The notes: generated by a model not told the origin, from the letters alone. A stretch of DNA of 64,000 nucleotides from Comamonas phosphati (GCF_014637085.1 NZ_BMEU01000001.1:1-64000); one strand, 5' to 3'; shown: positions 35,839 through 45,758, counted from the stretch's first letter. Translations and numbers: made by a program.

Positions 35839-37029
35839 ATGAACAAGCAGGTGTTGATAGCAGGAGGCGGCATTGGCGGGCTGGCTGCGGCGATTGCGGC
35901 GGCGCGTGCGGACTGGGATGTGCGCCTGTTCGAGCGTGCCTCGCAATTCTCGGAAGTCGGCGCCGGCATCCAGCTGGGGCCCAATGTGGTGCGCTGCCTG
36001 CAGGCCTGGGGGTTGCAGCGTCCGCTGCAGCAGGTGATTGCCTCGCCGGGCACCCTGCGTGCCTGCTGCGCCGTCACGGGCCAGGAGCTTGGCCGTCTGC
36101 CTTTGGGGATGGATGCCGTACACCGCTACGGTGCGGCTTACGTCACCATTCACCGGGCCGATTTGCATTCCTTGCTGCTGGAAGCATTGCGCAACCAGCC
36201 GTCCGTGCATCTCAACCTGAATCAGAGCGTGAGCAGCTATGCGGAAAGCGATGGCGTGGTCACGATCCGCACCAGCGGCGACAAGCTCATCGAAGGCGAT
36301 GCGCTCATCGGTGCGGATGGCGTGCGCAGCAAGGTGCGCGCCCAGATGCTGGACGACGGGCCGCCGCGCATCACCGGGCATCTGGCCTATCGGGCCATGG
36401 TGCGCCAGGCGCAACTGCCCAAGCGCCTGCGTACCAGCGACGTCACGGCCTGGCTGGGGCCGCATCTGCATGCTATCCAGTACCCCGTGCGCCGAGGCGA
36501 GCTGCAGAACCTGGTCGTCATCGTCCAGGGGCCGGCTCCCGAGGATCTGGACCGCTGGGACCATGCGGCCAATCTGCCCGACCTGCTGGCGCATCTGAAA
36601 GATACCTGTTCCTATCTGCAGGATCTGGTCCAGCATGTGCCCGGTGCGGGCGGCGAGTGGCGGCTGTGGCCCGTGGCCGACCGTGCGCCGGTGACGTCGT
36701 TGAACCAGATGGCGCAGGGCCTGGTGGGCCTGCTTGGCGACGCGGCCCATCCCATGCGCCCGTATCTGGCGCAGGGCGCGGGCATGGCCATCGAGGATGC
36801 GGCCGAGCTGCAAAGCGCCCTGTCCATGCACGATCTGGACGTGGGCCTGCGCCTGCGCCGCTATGCCCTCAACCGTTGGCAGCGCAATGCGCGCGTGCAG
36901 GAGCGTTCGCTGCGCAACGGCCGAATCTTCCACGCTACCGGCGTGGTGCGCTGGGGGCGGGACCTGTCGCTGCGCATGCTGGGCAGCCGGCTCATGGATG
37001 TGCCCTGGTTGTATCAGGGCAATATCTGA
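35839..37029 (+). CDS. FAD-dependent aromatic monooxygenase (salicylate/3-hydroxybenzoate hydroxylase type)
   Basis: 396 residues. FAD-binding motifs are in order: GGGIGGLAAAIAAAR at the N-terminus, the DG motif GADGVRSKVR near residue 157 and GLLGDAAHPMRPYLAQGAGMAIEDA near 300. These proteins hydroxylate aromatic acids with NAD(P)H and O2. The substrate cannot be fixed; 3-hydroxybenzoate 6-hydroxylase and salicylate 1-hydroxylase are the closest named types. The convergent MFS gene may move a related compound. Confidence 0.88.
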   Translation: MNKQVLIAGGGIGGLAAAIAAARADWDVRLFERASQFSEVGAGIQLGPNVVRCLQAWGLQRPLQQVIASPGTLRACCAVTGQELGRLPLGMDAVHRYGAAYVTIHRADLHSLLLEALRNQPSVHLNLNQSVSSYAESDGVVTIRTSGDKLIEGDALIGADGVRSKVRAQMLDDGPPRITGHLAYRAMVRQAQLPKRLRTSDVTAWLGPHLHAIQYPVRRGELQNLVVIVQGPAPEDLDRWDHAANLPDLLAHLKDTCSYLQDLVQHVPGAGGEWRLWPVADRAPVTSLNQMAQGLVGLLGDAAHPMRPYLAQGAGMAIEDAAELQSALSMHDLDVGLRLRRYALNRWQRNARVQERSLRNGRIFHATGVVRWGRDLSLRMLGSRLMDVPWLYQGNI

Positions 37030-37066
37030 ACAAGCTTCCGGCGCTTGCCGCCGAAGCGCCAGCAGC

Positions 37067-38335
37067 CTATTTCCTGCATCGTCCGGCTGTGCCGCGCAGC
37101 AGCGGCGACATGGGCAGCCAGCGGTAGGCCAGGCAGCCCGCCACCAGCATGCTGGTCACCATGAGCATGACGGCGCGGTAGATCTCCGCGCCCAGGCTTT
37201 CGGCCGCGCCGGCCACCACGCCGGACAGCCACTGCATCAGCGCGGCGCCCAGGAACATGGCCATGGTGTAGACCGACAGGGCGCGGCCCGTGGTCTCGCG
37301 CGGGTAGGACGAGCGCACGTCGGCATACAGCAGCGACGAATAGCCCGAAAAGACGCCCATGGCGAAGATCAGCGCCACGTTGATCACGGGATGATGGACA
37401 AAGGCCATGAGCACGAAGATGGCCGCCATGCCCAGGGCAAAGGCGATGATGCGCTGGCGGCGCAGGCCGGGGCCGGGGTCGAGGCGGCCGAAGATGGAGG
37501 GCGCAAACAGCGAAATCACCGACAGGGCCAGCGCCACGTTGCCCGTGGTGACCAGGGAGAACTGGTAGCGGTCCATGAGCATGGGGCTGAGCCACAGGCC
37601 GCGCACCGTGAGGAACGAGGCATAGCCCACCATGCCGATGAGCACGATGCCCCAGGTGTGAGGCAGCAGCAGCAGGCTGCCGAAGCCCTTGAGCGCCTCG
37701 ACAAAGCCGGGCTTGGGCTGGGCATCGCTGGCCAGCGGCGGTTCGTGCACGCGGAAAAAGATCAGCAGCCAGGACAGCGCGCACAGCACGGCCAGCACGC
37801 CGAAGCCGAAGCGCCAGCCCTGGTGCTGCACCAGCCAGGCCAGCGGCGTGCCCGTGAACAGCAGGCCCAGGCCGCCAAAGCCCATGCCCACGCCCGACAT
37901 GAAGGCGAAGCGGTTGAGCGGGAAATGGCGCGAGATGAAGATGGTGCAGGCCAGAAAGGCCGGCGAGCAGCCCACGCCGATCAGCAGCTGGCCCAGCATC
38001 AGCCAGGGATAGCTCGTGGCCAGTGCGGACAGCGTGGCACCCGCAATCGCCATCGGAAATGCGGTCAGCACCGTTCGGCGCAGGCCGTAGATATCCATGC
38101 CCACGCCCATGAGCAGCTGGGTGACGCCAAACGACAGGCCAAACAGGCCGGCAAACGAGCCCAGCGACTGGGACGAGAGGCCGAAGTCATTGCGCAGGCC
38201 GTCGGCCATGATGGACGTGACGGTGCGAAAGGCCTGGCTCAGCGCGAAGGCCGAAAGCAGGCACAGCAGCATGGCCCAGAGAACGCGGGAAGAGGGTGGT
38301 GCGGCTGGCGGGGAGATGGCGTGGGGGCTGGGCAT
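37067..38335 (-). CDS. MFS transporter
   Basis: 422 residues from ATG 38335 (MPSPHAIS), with about twelve hydrophobic helices. The conserved loop after helix 2 reads GVGMDIYGLRRTV, a loose form of the MFS motif. Substrate is unknown. It ends 37 bp from the convergent monooxygenase gene and is separated from kynA upstream by a repeat A copy. Confidence 0.85.
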   Translation of the reverse strand: MPSPHAISPPAAPPSSRVLWAMLLCLLSAFALSQAFRTVTSIMADGLRNDFGLSSQSLGSFAGLFGLSFGVTQLLMGVGMDIYGLRRTVLTAFPMAIAGATLSALATSYPWLMLGQLLIGVGCSPAFLACTIFISRHFPLNRFAFMSGVGMGFGGLGLLFTGTPLAWLVQHQGWRFGFGVLAVLCALSWLLIFFRVHEPPLASDAQPKPGFVEALKGFGSLLLLPHTWGIVLIGMVGYASFLTVRGLWLSPMLMDRYQFSLVTTGNVALALSVISLFAPSIFGRLDPGPGLRRQRIIAFALGMAAIFVLMAFVHHPVINVALIFAMGVFSGYSSLLYADVRSSYPRETTGRALSVYTMAMFLGAALMQWLSGVVAGAAESLGAEIYRAVMLMVTSMLVAGCLAYRWLPMSPLLRGTAGRCRK

Positions 38336-38450
38336 GGAGAGGGTGCCGGCAAGTCGATGTCGGCAGCGCAAGGAGAAGCAGGGAGTCGTTCTAACGGATT
38401 GTGCCCCGCCTGTCTGTCACGCAGGAGCATGGCCAGGGCACAGCCCTAAA

Positions 38451-38547
38451 AAACCGGCACGCTCCAACCCAGAAGCACCAAGCAAGGGCCGCCCCGCGGC
38501 GAAGGTGCCGTCCCCCTCAGGGGGAGCCGCGCAGCGGCTCAGGGGGG
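38451..38547 (-). repeat. Intergenic repeat family A, copy 4 (inverted)
   Basis: On the minus strand it runs CCCCCCTGAGCCGCTGCGCG ... CGGGGCGGCCCTTGCTTGG ... GTGCCGGTTTT. It occupies most of the space between the MFS start and the end of kynA. Confidence 0.85.
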
Positions 38548-38548
38548 C

Positions 38549-39433
38549 TCAAAGCTCCGTTCTCAAGCTCCAGATCTCCGGAAACAGCACCACGTCCAGC
38601 ATCTTCTTCAGATAGCTCACGCCGCCGGTGCCGCCGGTGCCGCGCTTGAAGCCGATCACGCGCTCCACCGTGGTCAGGTGGCGGAAACGCCAGAGGCGGA
38701 AGGCATCCTCGATATCGGCCAGCTTCTCGCCCAGCTGGTACAGGTCCCAGTGCTTGTGCGGGTCGCGGTAGACGGTGATCCAGGCCTGTTTCACGCCTTC
38801 GCTGGCCTCGTAGGGCTGGGTCCAGTCGCGCTGCAGGCGGTCTGCGGGCACGTCAATGCCTTCGCGCGCCAGCAGCTGCAGGGCCACGTCGTACAGCGAC
38901 GGTGATTCATAGGCGGCCTGCACCTGGGCCAGTAGGTCGGCGCGGTGGGCATGGGGCTTGAGCATGGCCGCGTTCTTGTTGCCCAGCGAAAATTCGATGC
39001 AGCGGTACTGGTAGCTCTGGAAGCCGCTGGAATTGGCCAGGTAGGGGCGCATGGCCGAGTATTCGGGCGGCGTCATGGTCGAGAGCACGCTCCAGGCGCT
39101 GACCAACTGCTCCATGATCCGGCTGACGCGCGCCAGCATCTTGAAGGCATCGGGCCTGGTCTCGCCCGAGGCATTGGCAATCGCGGCCGTGGCCGCGCGC
39201 ACCTCGTGCAGCATGAGCTTCATCCACAGCTCGCTGGTCTGGTGCTGGATGATGAACAGCATCTCGTCATGCGCGGGCGACAACGGGTGCTGGGCGCTGA
39301 GGAGCTGGTCCAGATGCAGGTAGTCGCCATAGCTCATGTCCTGGCTGAAGTCGAGCTGGGCTTTTTCCTCGCGGACGATGTCCGCGTTGCGGGCGCCGCC
39401 ATGCATGGGGCAGCCGGAGGATTCTGTGGTCAT
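38549..39433 (-). CDS. kynA: Tryptophan 2,3-dioxygenase
   Basis: 294 residues. It opens the tryptophan indole ring to N-formylkynurenine using haem and O2. Family blocks are [19 protein letters not shown], the haem-site region [31 protein letters not shown] and, near the C-terminus, [18 protein letters not shown]. It is apart from kynU and kynB, with alkA on the other strand between. Confidence 0.96.
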   Translation of the reverse strand: MTTESSGCPMHGGARNADIVREEKAQLDFSQDMSYGDYLHLDQLLSAQHPLSPAHDEMLFIIQHQTSELWMKLMLHEVRAATAAIANASGETRPDAFKMLARVSRIMEQLVSAWSVLSTMTPPEYSAMRPYLANSSGFQSYQYRCIEFSLGNKNAAMLKPHAHRADLLAQVQAAYESPSLYDVALQLLAREGIDVPADRLQRDWTQPYEASEGVKQAWITVYRDPHKHWDLYQLGEKLADIEDAFRLWRFRHLTTVERVIGFKRGTGGTGGVSYLKKMLDVVLFPEIWSLRTEL

Positions 39434-39595
39434 GGTCGTGTGTTGTTTGGTGGCTGGTGCTCAGCGTACCCCAAAGCACGGCAGCATTCCTGCAAATCGG
39501 GGGAGGGGCTGGGTCCGCAGGCCTGTCGGGCAGCCCGCGGCTGTGTGAAGTCCGGCCTGGACCGGATCGGCGTAGCTCGTGTGATAGAAAACCGC

Positions 39596-40531
39596 ATGCC
39601 GCTAGAAATTTCCCTTGCCCTGCCTGAGCGCTATCGCTTCGACGAATTCGTGCATTTCCACGGCCGGGACGCCCAGCAGTTGGCGGAACAGGTCGATGCC
39701 CGGAGCCTGCACAAGGCCATCATCTGGAACAGCCAGCCCGCCTTGCTGCAGCTGCACTGGCAGCAAGGCGTGGTGCAGGCCCGGCTCCATGCACCGGACG
39801 GACAGCCTGCCCAGGCAGACAAGGCCGCACTGCAGGCCATGGTGCAGCGCATGCTGGGGCTGGTCTATCCGGCCAGCCGGCTGGAGCAGGCCCATGGCCG
39901 CCATCCCGAGCTGGGGGCGCTGCTCACGCGCCAGGCGGGCCTGCATGTGCCCGGCGCGCCCACGCCGTTCGAAGCGCTGACCTGGGCCATCACCGGCCAG
40001 CAGATCACGGTGGCCGTGGCCGTCTCGCTGCGGCGCAAGCTGATCGCGCTGGCGGGCGAGCCGCTGCGGCTGAACGGCTCTTTCCCGGCCCTGCGTGCCT
40101 ATCCCGACGCGCAGCGGGTGGCGGTGCTGGCCATGGACACGTTGCGCGGTGCGGGCTTTTCCCAGGCCAAGGCCCAGACCCTGCTAGCCGTGGCCCGGGC
40201 CGTTGCCGAAGGCCGGTTGCCGCTGGACGACTGGGCGGCCCAAAGCGCCCGCGGTACCTGGACGGAGGACGATGTGGCCGCGGCCGCCGCGCAGCTGCTG
40301 GCCCTCAAGGGCATAGGGCCGTGGACGGTGAACTACACCTTGCTGCGCGGCTACGGCTGGCCCGACGGCAGCCTGCACGGCGACGTGGCCGTGCGCCGCG
40401 CCATGGGCCTGCTGCTGAAACAGGAAAAGCCCGGTGTGGCAGCGGCGCGCATCTGGCTGGAGCAGTTCAAGCCCTGGCGCGCGCTGGTCGCGGCGCACCT
40501 GTGGGCTTCGCTGGCCGATACGGCGTATTGA
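39596..40531 (+). CDS. alkA: DNA-3-methyladenine glycosylase II
   Basis: 311 residues from ATG 39596. An AlkA-like N-terminal domain is followed by the helix-hairpin-helix glycosylase core: FEALTWAITGQQITVAVA, the HhH LLALKGIGPWTVNYTLLR, and the catalytic Asp in GSLHGDVAVRRA. It excises alkylated bases. Its position between kynA and kynU on the opposite strand splits the kyn genes; the stop lies 7 bp from the kynU stop. Confidence 0.92.
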   Translation: MPLEISLALPERYRFDEFVHFHGRDAQQLAEQVDARSLHKAIIWNSQPALLQLHWQQGVVQARLHAPDGQPAQADKAALQAMVQRMLGLVYPASRLEQAHGRHPELGALLTRQAGLHVPGAPTPFEALTWAITGQQITVAVAVSLRRKLIALAGEPLRLNGSFPALRAYPDAQRVAVLAMDTLRGAGFSQAKAQTLLAVARAVAEGRLPLDDWAAQSARGTWTEDDVAAAAAQLLALKGIGPWTVNYTLLRGYGWPDGSLHGDVAVRRAMGLLLKQEKPGVAAARIWLEQFKPWRALVAAHLWASLADTAY

Positions 40532-40538
40532 AGAACGC

Positions 40539-41885
40539 TCAGGTCACCGCATTGATGGTGTTGAACTCCGGCCGTTTCCACTCGCCCGACTCCAGCACCT
40601 GGCGCAGATGCCCGACCGCGTTCCAGACATCCTCGAAGCCCACGTACAGCGGCGTGAAGCCGAAACGCAGAATGTCCTTGTGCAGGCCCGTGCCGCCGCC
40701 CTTGCCATCCTGGGATGTCGCGCCGGACCCGGCGCGAAAGTCGCCGATCACGCCGCGCGCGATCAGCGCCTGCACGATGGCGTAGGCGCCGCTGTCCTGG
40801 CCGTCAATGCCCAGTCCTTCCTCGCGGGTCAGGCAGACCTGGGAGCCGCGCGCCGCATGCGCGCGCGGCGTGGCCAGGCCCAGGCCATGGCCCTGGCAGC
40901 GCTCTTCCACCAGCTGGATGAACAGATCGGTCAGGGCCAGCGACTTGGCGCGCAGCGCGTCCATGCCGCCGAATTGCTCGGCCTCGGTATAGATGTCCAG
41001 GCCGCATTGCAGCACGCTCATGCTGACCATCGGCTGGGTGCCGCACAGATAGCGCTGTATGCCCTGGGCCGGGTGGTAGTCGGGCACGAACTTGAAGGGC
41101 TCGGCATGGCCGAACCAGCCCGACAGCGGCTGCCAGAAGCGGTTGATCAGGCGCGGGTGCGCCCAGACGAAGGCCGGCGAGCCGGGGCCGCCGTTGAGGT
41201 ATTTGTAGCTGCAGCCGATGGCGAAATCCGCATCGGCGCCCCTGAGGTCCACGGGCACGGCGCCCGCGCTGTGGCACAGGTCCCAGACGCAGAGAATGCC
41301 CTGGGCATGGGCCGCGGCCGTGACGGCGGCCATGTCGTGCATGGCGCCCGTACGGTAGTTCACGTGGGTGAGCATGCAGATGGCTACATCGGCTTGCAGC
41401 GCGCCTGCGATTTCCTCGGGCTCCAGCAGCACCAGTTCCAGGTCGTATTCCTGGCAGACGGACTGGGCGATGTAGAGGTCGGTGGGGAAGTTGCTGCGCT
41501 CGCTGATGAGTTTTCTGCGGCCCGGCGCATCCTCGCGCGTGTCCGCTCGTACGATGCGGGCTGCGGCCGTCAGCACCTTGTAGAGATTGATGGAGGTGGT
41601 GTCGGTGAACACCACTTCGCCGGCACCCGCGCCGATCCAGGGCGCGAACTGGTCGCCCAGGCGCTCGGGCAGGTTGATCCAGCCCGCGCTGTTCCAGGAG
41701 CGGATCAGGCCCTGGCCCCATTCCTGCTGCACGACCTCGGCCACGCGGGCCGCCGCTGCCTTGGGCTGGGCGCCCAGTGAGTTGCCGTCCAGATAGATCA
41801 CGCCTTCTGGCAAGGCAAAGCGCTCGCGCAGCGGGCGCAGCGCATCCTGCGCGTCCAGGGCCTGGCAATCTTGCAAAGTGGTCAT
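40539..41885 (-). CDS. kynU: Kynureninase
   Basis: 448 residues from ATG 41885, with AAAGGAA upstream. PLP enzyme cleaving kynurenine to anthranilate and alanine. Seen are [40 protein letters not shown] and the PLP lysine in [16 protein letters not shown]. It is about 30 residues longer than typical, mostly through an Asp/Gly-rich insertion ([18 protein letters not shown]) after VIGDFRA, where relatives go straight to the RFGFTPLY block. A long perfect hairpin lies just upstream. Confidence 0.95.
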   Translation of the reverse strand: MTTLQDCQALDAQDALRPLRERFALPEGVIYLDGNSLGAQPKAAAARVAEVVQQEWGQGLIRSWNSAGWINLPERLGDQFAPWIGAGAGEVVFTDTTSINLYKVLTAAARIVRADTREDAPGRRKLISERSNFPTDLYIAQSVCQEYDLELVLLEPEEIAGALQADVAICMLTHVNYRTGAMHDMAAVTAAAHAQGILCVWDLCHSAGAVPVDLRGADADFAIGCSYKYLNGGPGSPAFVWAHPRLINRFWQPLSGWFGHAEPFKFVPDYHPAQGIQRYLCGTQPMVSMSVLQCGLDIYTEAEQFGGMDALRAKSLALTDLFIQLVEERCQGHGLGLATPRAHAARGSQVCLTREEGLGIDGQDSGAYAIVQALIARGVIGDFRAGSGATSQDGKGGGTGLHKDILRFGFTPLYVGFEDVWNAVGHLRQVLESGEWKRPEFNTINAVT

Positions 41886-41905
41886 TGCATTTCCTTTTTT
41901 TGATA

Positions 41906-41938
41906 GCTGCTGGCGCTTGATAAGCAAGCGCCAGCAGC
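41906..41938 (-). repeat. Perfect 14 bp hairpin upstream of kynU
   Basis: GCTGCTGGCGCTTG (41906-41919) pairs with CAAGCGCCAGCAGC (41925-41938) around a 5-base loop, ending about 20 bases before the kynU ATG. In my recollection short repeats beginning TAGCTGCTGGCGCTTG are common between genes in Comamonadaceae. Here it would fold in the kynU leader next to the ribosome binding site. Confidence 0.7.
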
Positions 41939-41995
41939 CGGTTTTACTCTTGATTTTTACAATGTTCGCCGAGGCCATTGTGCTTGGACAAGGCA

Positions 41996-42098
41996 TGGTG
42001 CAAGCCAGGGATGCCGAGCAAGAGCCGTCTCGTAGCGAAGGCATCGTCCCCCTCCCGCGAAGCGAGAGAGGGGGACGGTGCGTAGCACCTCAGGGGGA
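41996..42098 (-). repeat. Intergenic repeat family A, copy 5 (expanded)
   Basis: On the minus strand it begins CCCCCTGAGGTGCTACGCACC and contains an extra CCCCCTCTCTCGCTTCGCGGG palindrome before the GGGGACGATGCCTTCGCTACG core. It separates kynB from kynU. Confidence 0.75.
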
Positions 42099-42722
42099 GC
42101 TTCTCAATACGGCGCGGACCGGAGACGCATCGGCCTCGGTGAGCTTGAGCGGCAGCGCGATCAGCTCGTAGTCGCCCTCGGCCACCTCGTCGAGCACCAG
42201 GTTCTCGAGCACGCGCAGGCCGCGCTGGCGGATCACCATGTGGCTGGGAAGCTGCTTGCTTGCTGCCGGGTCGATGCTGGCCGTGTCTATGCCGATTAGC
42301 TTCACGCCCAGATCGGCGAGCCTGGCCACGGTTTCGGGGGCATAGGCGGCAAGATCCGGGTCCCAGGCGGTGGGGGCCTTCTCATAGGTGCGCACGAGAA
42401 CGCGCGCGGGCAGGTCGGCGCTGATGGCATGCTCGATATGACGCCACTCGATCAGCGGCCCGCAACCCATGGCATGGATCACGCGGCAGGGGCCGAGAAA
42501 GGCATCGAGGTCCACGGCGCCGATGCTGGCGCCGGCCGCGTCGTAGTGCAGCGGCGCATCGGCATGGGCGCCCACATGGGGCGACAGCGTGATCGCGCTG
42601 ACGTTCACCGGGCAGTCCGGGCCTATGGTGGCGCACCACTGCTGCGAATACGGCGTGTCGCCCGGAAACACCGGGGCCTCAGGATGGATGGCGGGGGAGA
42701 TATCCCAGATCTGGCGTGGCAT
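42090..42722 (-). CDS. kynB: Kynurenine formamidase
   Basis: 210 residues from ATG 42722, with GGAGGAA 8 bases upstream. It hydrolyses N-formylkynurenine to kynurenine. The bacterial metal-dependent type is shown by IWDISPAIHPEAPVFPGDTPY and the metal motif SPHVGAHADAPLHYDA. It starts 4 bp after the upstream permease, so the two are translated as one unit; kynU follows after repeats. Confidence 0.96.
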   Translation of the reverse strand: MPRQIWDISPAIHPEAPVFPGDTPYSQQWCATIGPDCPVNVSAITLSPHVGAHADAPLHYDAAGASIGAVDLDAFLGPCRVIHAMGCGPLIEWRHIEHAISADLPARVLVRTYEKAPTAWDPDLAAYAPETVARLADLGVKLIGIDTASIDPAASKQLPSHMVIRQRGLRVLENLVLDEVAEGDYELIALPLKLTEADASPVRAVLRSSP

Positions 42723-42726
42723 GGCG

Positions 42727-44094
42727 TCATTTCCTCCGGTACCAGACAGCATAGGTCAGTACGAGCACCGCCAGGAACGGTACGCCCACCAGCACCGTGG
42801 TGTGGAACTCCTTGGTGAACAGCGTGGTCACGATGACGCCCAGCATCAGCACGGCGCCCAGCAGCGTGAACACCGGAAAGCCCCACATGCGGAATTGCAG
42901 CTGCTCGCCCGGGTGCTCGCGCAGCCAGCGCGGGCGGAAGAACAGATGGGTGACGAAGACCATGAACCAGGCAAACATGGCGCCGAACATGGCGATCGAC
43001 ATCATCAGTTCCAGCGACTGCTCGGGCTTGAGCACATTGAAGACCATGGCCACGGCCATGCCCAGGCAGGACACGGCGATCGCGCCCAGTGGCACGCCGC
43101 GCGCGTTGAGCCGGCCCAGAGCGGAGGGCGCATAGCCGCCGCGCGAGAGGCTGAACATCATGCGCGAGGTCACGTAGAGCTGGCTGTTCATGGCCGACAG
43201 CGAGGCCACCAGCACCACGAAGTTGAGCACGCCGGCCGCGCCGGGAATGCGCAGGATTTCCATCACCTTCACGAACGGGCTCTTGTCGGTGCCGGCCTGG
43301 TTCCAGGGCACGATGGCCAGCATGATGGCCAGCGACAGCAGATAGAACAGCACCAGGCGCAGCACCGTGGAGCGGAAGGCCGTGGTCACGGCCCGCTGCG
43401 GGTTCTCGGCCTCGCCGGCGGCGATGGCGATGGCTTCCAGGCTCAGGTAGCTGAAGATGGCCACGATCACGCCCACCCAGGTGCCCCACCAGCCGTTGGG
43501 AAAGAAGCCGCCGCCCACGGTGTAGTTGGCAAAGCCCACGCCCTCGGGGCGGGCGCCGAACAGCACATAGGCGCCGATCAGGATGAAGGCCACGATGGCC
43601 ACCACCTTGACCATGGAGAACGCATATTCGATCTGGCCGAAGGCCTTGACGCTGGTGGCATTCACGGCCGCCAGGCCCAGCGAGAACAGCAGCACCCAGA
43701 CCCATTGCTCCACGCCGGGGAACCAGTAGCGCATGTAGAGGCCCACAGCCGTGACCTCCATGCCCACGGCCAGCACCACGGCGGCCCAGTAGGCGTAGCG
43801 CACCATGAAGCCGGCCAGCGGGCCTATGTAGTGCTCGGCATAGGCGCCGAACGAGCCCGAAGTCGGATGGGCCACCGTCATTTCAGCGAGACACCCCATG
43901 AGCAGCAGGCCGATGAGCGCGCCGATCGCATAGCTGATGAGCACGCTGGGACCGGCCACGCCGATGGCGAAGGCGCTGCCCATGAACAGGCCCGTGCCTA
44001 TGGCGCCGCCGATGGCGATCATCGCCATCTGGGCGGAATTGAGCTGCTGGCGCAGGCCGGTTTCTCGTTGCTGTATGTCTTGGAAGGCGGCCAT
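42727..44094 (-). CDS. APC-family amino acid permease, probable tryptophan/kynurenine or aromatic amino acid uptake
   Basis: 455 residues with about twelve hydrophobic helices. N-terminal MAMIAIGGAIGTGLFMGSAFAIG is the hallmark of the AAT/GABA-permease branch of the APC superfamily. Operon position directly before kynB suggests tryptophan or kynurenine as substrate. A close paralogue lies at 47403-48815. Confidence 0.9.
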   Translation of the reverse strand: MAAFQDIQQRETGLRQQLNSAQMAMIAIGGAIGTGLFMGSAFAIGVAGPSVLISYAIGALIGLLLMGCLAEMTVAHPTSGSFGAYAEHYIGPLAGFMVRYAYWAAVVLAVGMEVTAVGLYMRYWFPGVEQWVWVLLFSLGLAAVNATSVKAFGQIEYAFSMVKVVAIVAFILIGAYVLFGARPEGVGFANYTVGGGFFPNGWWGTWVGVIVAIFSYLSLEAIAIAAGEAENPQRAVTTAFRSTVLRLVLFYLLSLAIMLAIVPWNQAGTDKSPFVKVMEILRIPGAAGVLNFVVLVASLSAMNSQLYVTSRMMFSLSRGGYAPSALGRLNARGVPLGAIAVSCLGMAVAMVFNVLKPEQSLELMMSIAMFGAMFAWFMVFVTHLFFRPRWLREHPGEQLQFRMWGFPVFTLLGAVLMLGVIVTTLFTKEFHTTVLVGVPFLAVLVLTYAVWYRRK

Positions 44095-44170
44095 GGCGCG
44101 CTGGGATCGAGGTGAAAGCGAAAGGCGTAAGTATCAACGCTTTCAGCCCCTGGAGCCGGCGTGTCCCAAG

Positions 44171-44992
44171 TCAGGGAGTGCCTTTCGCATAGCAGCCGGG
44201 TGTGAGCGCATGGTGGGCCTTGAAGGCGCGCTGCAGGTGGGCCTGGTCGGCAAAGCCCATGGCATAGGCGGCTTCGGACAGCGGCGCGCCCGATGCCAGC
44301 AGGCGCCGTGCGCCGTTGATACGCAGATTGAGCCGGTAGCTGCCGGGCGTCATGCCCGTTGCGGCCTTGAAGCGGCGGATGAAGCGCGTGGCGCTCATGC
44401 CGCACTCCTGGGCCAGTGACTGCACGGTAAGGCCTGCATCGGGGCCTGCATGCAGCCGGCGCAGGGCTGCCTGCAGCTCGGTGCCGTCGCCATGCACCGG
44501 AACTGCTGCGGGGCGGGCGTAGCGCGCCATCAACTGCTCCAGCCCCAGGGCCAGCCGCTGCGCGGCGGCAGGGCCGTCGACGGGGCGGCACAGGCCATCG
44601 ACCAGGCGGGCGGTTTGCGCATCGTCCAGCGAGCGCCGGGCAAAGCGCAGCGCGGCCACGCTCAGCCGTGCGTGCAGCCAGTCGGCATCGACGAACAGCA
44701 TGCGGTAGGACCAGGACGCGCCGGGCTCGGGGTTGCAGGCATGCCAGGCGCCGGGCTCGATCAGCACCACGCCGCCGGTCGTCACCGGCTGGGGACCCTG
44801 TGCATGGTGAAACACGGTGCGGCCCGCGTCCACGATGCCGATCGAGTACTCGGCATGCATGTGCAGCCGAAAGCAATGCGGCGAAGGGGCGCTGTCGCGC
44901 AGCTCGGCCCAGGGCGCGGCCGGGTGGCGGTGAAAGCGGTGTGGCGAGGCGGAAGCTGTCATGGCAACGGGGCGGGAGGATGCGGCCATCAT
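44171..44992 (-). CDS. AraC-family transcriptional regulator
   Basis: 273 residues from ATG 44992, whose ATGATG overlaps the LysE stop; a start at 44962 (263 residues) is also possible. An N-terminal cupin-like AraC ligand-binding domain (HCFRLHMHAEYSIGIVDAG, LIEPGAWHACNPEP) is followed by two helix-turn-helices (LAQECGMSATRFIRRFKAATG and EAAYAMGFADQAHLQRAFKA). It is co-transcribed with the LysE exporter and may control it or the permease next door. Confidence 0.9.
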   Translation of the reverse strand: MMAASSRPVAMTASASPHRFHRHPAAPWAELRDSAPSPHCFRLHMHAEYSIGIVDAGRTVFHHAQGPQPVTTGGVVLIEPGAWHACNPEPGASWSYRMLFVDADWLHARLSVAALRFARRSLDDAQTARLVDGLCRPVDGPAAAQRLALGLEQLMARYARPAAVPVHGDGTELQAALRRLHAGPDAGLTVQSLAQECGMSATRFIRRFKAATGMTPGSYRLNLRINGARRLLASGAPLSEAAYAMGFADQAHLQRAFKAHHALTPGCYAKGTP

Positions 44993-45627
44993 GCCAGCAT
45001 GGCTGCCACGCTGGCCACCAGAAGCAGGGCCAGCAAGTGATGGAACAGCCGCTGGCGGCGCGGCGTGGTCAGCCAGCCCGACAGCATCTGGCCGAGCAGC
45101 GCCCAGCTGCCGACTCCCACCAGGCAGGCCAGCAGCGACATGGCGCAGAACTGCAGCAGCGCCAGGGCCGTGTCGGCCTGAGGCAGCACGAACAGGCCGA
45201 CGCCGGCCAGCGCCACCAACCAGGCCTTGGGATTGAGCGTTTGCACGGCCGCGCCCTGCAGCAGAAGCGGGAGTGTACGGCCCGGCTCGTGGTGTTTCTG
45301 GCATTCCAGGTGTGTCGGCAGCGGGGCATCGCCGGATGCCGCCTCGACAGGCGCATGGGCCAGCCGCCAGGCCAGCCACAGCAGGTAGGCCGCGCACAGC
45401 CATTCGGCAGCCGTGGACAGCCGGGGCAGGGCCCGCAGCAGGCGCTGGGCGCCCTGGCCCATGGCCCAGACCACGGCGGCATAGCTGGCGCTGGCGCCCA
45501 ATACATAGAAGGCGCAGGCCAGGCGGGACCTGGCTGCGCCGTGGCGCAGGGCCAGCACATTGACGGGGCCGGGCGTGATGGCGCCGACCAGGGTGAAGAT
45601 GCCCATGGCGAGCAGGGAGGAGGACAT
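44989..45627 (-). CDS. LysE-family amino acid exporter
   Basis: 212 residues, about six helices. The N-terminal LGIFTLVGAITPGPVNVLALRHG-like sequence (GAITPGPVN) is the LysE/RhtB signature. It exports amino acids or related compounds. Its stop overlaps the AraC start by the ATGA arrangement. Confidence 0.9.
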   Translation of the reverse strand: MSSSLLAMGIFTLVGAITPGPVNVLALRHGAARSRLACAFYVLGASASYAAVVWAMGQGAQRLLRALPRLSTAAEWLCAAYLLWLAWRLAHAPVEAASGDAPLPTHLECQKHHEPGRTLPLLLQGAAVQTLNPKAWLVALAGVGLFVLPQADTALALLQFCAMSLLACLVGVGSWALLGQMLSGWLTTPRRQRLFHHLLALLLVASVAAMLA

Positions 45628-45758
45628 GAGGATTCGCGCGGACGCGGGACTGCACAAGGGTTGCAGTCTCGTGCCGCGCGCCGGCCCTGTATTGAACGCA
45701 ATTGCGCGCGGTGGGCTTGTGCGCGGCCGCCTTCGGGGGCGGCCCGTGCCGAACCGGA

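Noticed and set aside
45724-45743. Hairpin GGCCGCC/GGCGGCC between RidA and LysE
   Set aside because: No T run follows on the minus strand, so it is not a convincing terminator, though an attenuation role cannot be excluded.
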